A stretch of 64,000 nt of DNA from Sambucus nigra (taxonomy: Eukaryota > Streptophyta > Magnoliopsida > Dipsacales > Adoxaceae), in NCBI GenBank assembly GCA_949130495.1, contig OX422211.1, forward strand, positions 336,134,504-336,198,503. The letters run 5' to 3'. Within the stretch, counting starts at the first letter, position 1. Each line of letters opens with the position of its first letter. The position numbers were made by a program, and so were the translations under genes. Under the pieces are notes generated by a model that was not told the DNA's origin, made no database searches, and saw only the letters and a list, made by a program, of their open reading frames with translations. Positions 61,082 to 64,000 of this stretch are shown here, in pieces.

Positions 61082-61098
61082 TTCACAGACGGCGTCAA
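61082..61098 (-). promoter_or_regulatory. Element G right primer-binding site
   Basis: TTGACGCCGTCTGTGAA on the - strand; Tat-type PBS with two mutations, paired with the left copy at 33460. Confidence 0.75.
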
Positions 61099-61100
61099 TC

Positions 61101-61388
61101 TATTGATGACTAGAAATAGCATCTATGTTATCTTATAAGCATCAACAACAGATAAAGTGAATGTATGAAGAAGATGATATTGAAGATGAAGTGGAGATAA
61201 ACAATCACATCAAATATATAAGAGACAAAAGTTTTTAAAGTGGTTCGACTGTTGAAGAAAGCCTACGTCCACTGTTATTTTATTCCCAAGGGCTTACAAT
61301 AGCATAATAGATTTATTGAATTATTCTCATGTCTTGGGAGAGATAGATGTGTAGAGAGATAGAATGAATTGATGTCTAGTAATCAACA
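61101..61388 (-). repeat. Element G right LTR, U3-deleted
   Basis: 288 bp. Matches the last ~290 bp of the left LTR, including CAGTGGACGTAGGC and GAACCACTTTAAA (about 61230-61280). U3 is reduced to TGTTGATTACTAGACATC, about 320 bp shorter than the left copy. Flanked by ATGAT (61389-61393). Confidence 0.75.
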
Positions 61389-62908
61389 ATGATGAAATTA
61401 TATTAGTTTCATATAATAAGTTGTTTAATTATGAAAATTTATTTGATGAATCAAATTAGATTTATTTGTTATCGCATGAGAAATTTGTAGAGTTGTTGAT
61501 AATATGTCATATGTGAATTATTTATTTTATTATATTTATCACCGCTGGGGCGATGGGGTTTTGGGTAGTTATGTTCTTACCTTAATTTAGGAGTACTTGC
61601 TAGGCATAGGACTAGTGGGTATGCCTTAGTTGTGGTTAACACTTTCTAGGTATAGGACTAGTTTGTGTAGATTTTTACGGATGAGATGTTCCGAGGTGGG
61701 GATGATTTTTGTGTTCTTCCGTTGATTCGATAGCCTAAGCACAAGACTAGGAGGAGATTGATAGTTGGGAGTCATCCTATATAATACCGTACTTATTTTT
61801 TGGATACCTCTAGGTATGGGGCTAGGGGTTGGTTTGAGGACTGCTGCTCTATAATAGGGCGGGGCTAAAATAAAATAATGGGAGATTAAAAAATTGATAA
61901 TTAATGGTTAAGAAAATAAATGGCTATTAAAATGAATTTGAAACGCGAGTATGTGTAGGGCTGACAAAATATGAACCGACTGGTTATAGAGACATGGGTG
62001 TGTGTTTTGATGTCATGAGTATGTGCGGGGCTGACAAAATACGGTCCGAATGGATTTAACGACGTGTCGTGCATGGAACCTCATGATTATGTGCAGAACT
62101 GACACAATACGGGTTGACTGGCGTGATGTGTAGAACTGTAAGCGTGCTAAGAGTGTGTGCAGGACCAAAATTGGATCGAATAAATAAAAATATTTGAATA
62201 ATTAAATTAAGTAGTGATAAGAGCTAATTTTTACATAACAGTAATAACGGTATAAATGGACTTACACTTTGAGGTGACTTAGTTACGTGGATTAATAATA
62301 GTAGTTTATTTTACTTGCATGTTAATATTTATATCCCGTTTAAATTTGAAATACTCTATTGTGGTGTTTATCATGTATAATGCTACAGTTTGGATTCACG
62401 AACCCTAATTAGGGAGAGTAGCTAGTATTCATGCGGTGGGCTCTAACCCATTGCATTGACTAACATATCAGGTATAGTGCTGGAGTAGCTACATAGGAGT
62501 GATTGGAGATATCTTTGGAGATACAACAGGAGTTTTATTTTTTGATGCTTTATTAGTTAGGATTTACATTTCTTTCCATCATATTTATTATGAAACCTTA
62601 TTTATGGATTTGGTGGGCCAATCGGTTCCACAATTGTTTATGGTTTCTGTAAGATATTTACACTTGGATAATTTCATTTGAGATTTATATTTATTTTGAA
62701 GTATTGATTTATTTTGAAGATTAACATGGTGATGGATTTTATTATTAGATGAATGGTTATATTTATTATATCAATTTGATTATTATCTTGTGGAACAGAT
62801 TTTTATATGTCTCATATATATCTATCACATTATAAGAATGGTATTTAATTTAGTGACGCCCAACATAGTCTTGGTGGCGGGTGACGCTAGAATGCATGTG
62901 GTGTTATA

Positions 62909-64000
62909 GTTTCTTTCACCACCAAATCCTAAAACACTTTAAATTCTCGCTCAAGAAACCTCATTGTGAAAAGATATTTTCAAGGTTTTCAAACAATTAT
63001 TGATGGAGATTTTAAAGAGAAGTCAAATCAAGTTTTCTAAGAGTTTCTCAAAAAGAATTCAAGACTAACTTTTCAAGATTTTTTCTCTTTGAATTAAAGT
63101 CAAGTTTTAATCCATCTTTTGAGGCAAGTTGCTATCTAATCCTCTCCTTTTATATGTATATGTATGTGAAATTCCACATAAACCTAATTATAGCATTAAA
63201 ACGAGTAAACCTTTATGGATTTGAGAGGTCCTAGTGTATGATCTTAAAAGCTGAAATTGATTATCCTCACAAGTTTTATATAAATATTTAGTCCAAATAA
63301 CTGTAAAATAATTGAATATTGAAACTTAAATAGCAGATACATTTTTTTTGTTCTGATGTTTCATTTTGTCTTTATGATTAGTTGGATTATATAATGAGTT
63401 ACTTGGACATATTTTCATTCTCATATGATCTTGTAAGGGTTCTTCTTTATACATAACTCATTTATAATCTTTTTTCTTAGCTTTTAGTGATTCAGTCAAG
63501 GGTGTAAGCTATTCAGAGGAGGTAAGTTCTTTCACCTCGATTTAATAAAAAATTTTATTAGAAAAATAAGTCTTAGTCAAATTCATAAATGCGTATGCTG
63601 AGTATGGATGTGCCTTTAGCGTTAAAAGTGGGACGTTTTGTTATAAGTACCTAATTGGTGAGATTTTAATACGATGATTTTTGTTGATGGCCTAGAAAAT
63701 AAAGATGATTCATTTTTAGAGATTAGATTATGTCAAAACTCTTAAAAATATTAATAAAGCCCTTATGTTGAATTACCCTATTGGGATCAGGAATATGAGT
63801 AGTTTGTTTAAGAATCCAATGTAAGAACCTACTTATTTTATTATGTTGTTGATAATGGACCTATCACGTAGGTGAATTAGAATGAGTATGGGATATACTG
63901 GTTTTGGCTTATTGTCTTATGGTAGTTGTGGCATGTGTTGAATAGATTAGAGTTGGGTTTGGATGTTGGCTATTTAATTTGATGAGCCTCTTAACTAAAT
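62909..64000 (+). repeat. Element A 3' LTR, second part (runs off the window)
   Basis: Resumes after solo LTR X with the duplicated GTTTC. AT-rich, no ORF or domain; no GGTGTTACA-type LTR end is found before 64000, so the LTR end or A's right flank lies outside. Assignment rests on its position across X from 22387-22982. Confidence 0.5.

Overview
The window is plant nuclear DNA from a repeat-dense, probably heterochromatic region. I found no host gene, tRNA, rRNA or CRISPR array. Everything recognisable is LTR retrotransposon sequence (Ty3/Gypsy, chromovirus and Tat lineages) plus one hairpin MITE and microsatellites. Evidence for a flowering plant: tRNA-iMet primer-binding sites (TGGTATCAGAGC), chromodomain-type gag-pol polyproteins, a Tat-lineage element with a second RNase H, spliceosomal introns, and 5-bp target-site duplications (TSDs). 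The species cannot be named from this.

The window is a nest of insertions. Layer 0 is element A, a very decayed + strand chromovirus. Its RT starts at 221, the rest of its pol is at 4768-3593 (- strand) and 21316-22386 (+), and its 3' LTR is at 22387-22982 and 62909-64000. Layer 1: element B (LTRs 1126-3587 and 18819-21310, TSD ATCGT/ATTGT) inserted in A's integrase, and solo LTR X (22983-62908 in three pieces, TSD GTTCC/GTTTC) inserted in A's 3' LTR. Layer 2: Tat element C (5419-18300, TSD AATGG) in B's gag; gag-only element D (23185-32181, TSD TCAGT) in X; and palindromic element G (32831-61388, TSD ATGAT) in X. Layer 3: element E (35436-46097, TSD ACATA/ATATA) in the left arm of G and nearly complete chromovirus F (48377-59202, TSD AAGAC) in the right arm. 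Layer 4: a hairpin MITE (36548-36985) in a (TA)n tract of E's 3' LTR. Hand comparison of LTR pairs gives about 1.2% difference for F, 2% for D (sampled), 3.5% for C, 8% for E (sampled) and about 15% for B (sampled), broadly matching the nesting order.

Three structures stand out. (1) 781-4768 is an inversion: flipping it back joins A's RT, B's gag and B's TSD at the same time. (2) G is a tail-to-tail palindrome: two copies of a Tat-like LTR, primer-binding site and leader face outward around a ~600 bp spacer, bounded by one 5-bp TSD. (3) C carries, besides gag-pol on the - strand, an oppositely oriented three-exon gene on the + strand (6949-9389) with two small canonical introns, followed by an 11-copy 127/128-bp tandem array.

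No element encodes a complete open gag-pol. F is closest: one uninterrupted frame of 1545 codons broken only by seven nonsense codons. C has four nonsense codons and two frameshifts in gag-pol. Most stops look like CAG/CAA/CGA/TGG codons changed by C-to-T (or G-to-A) transitions, as expected for methylated, silenced repeats.
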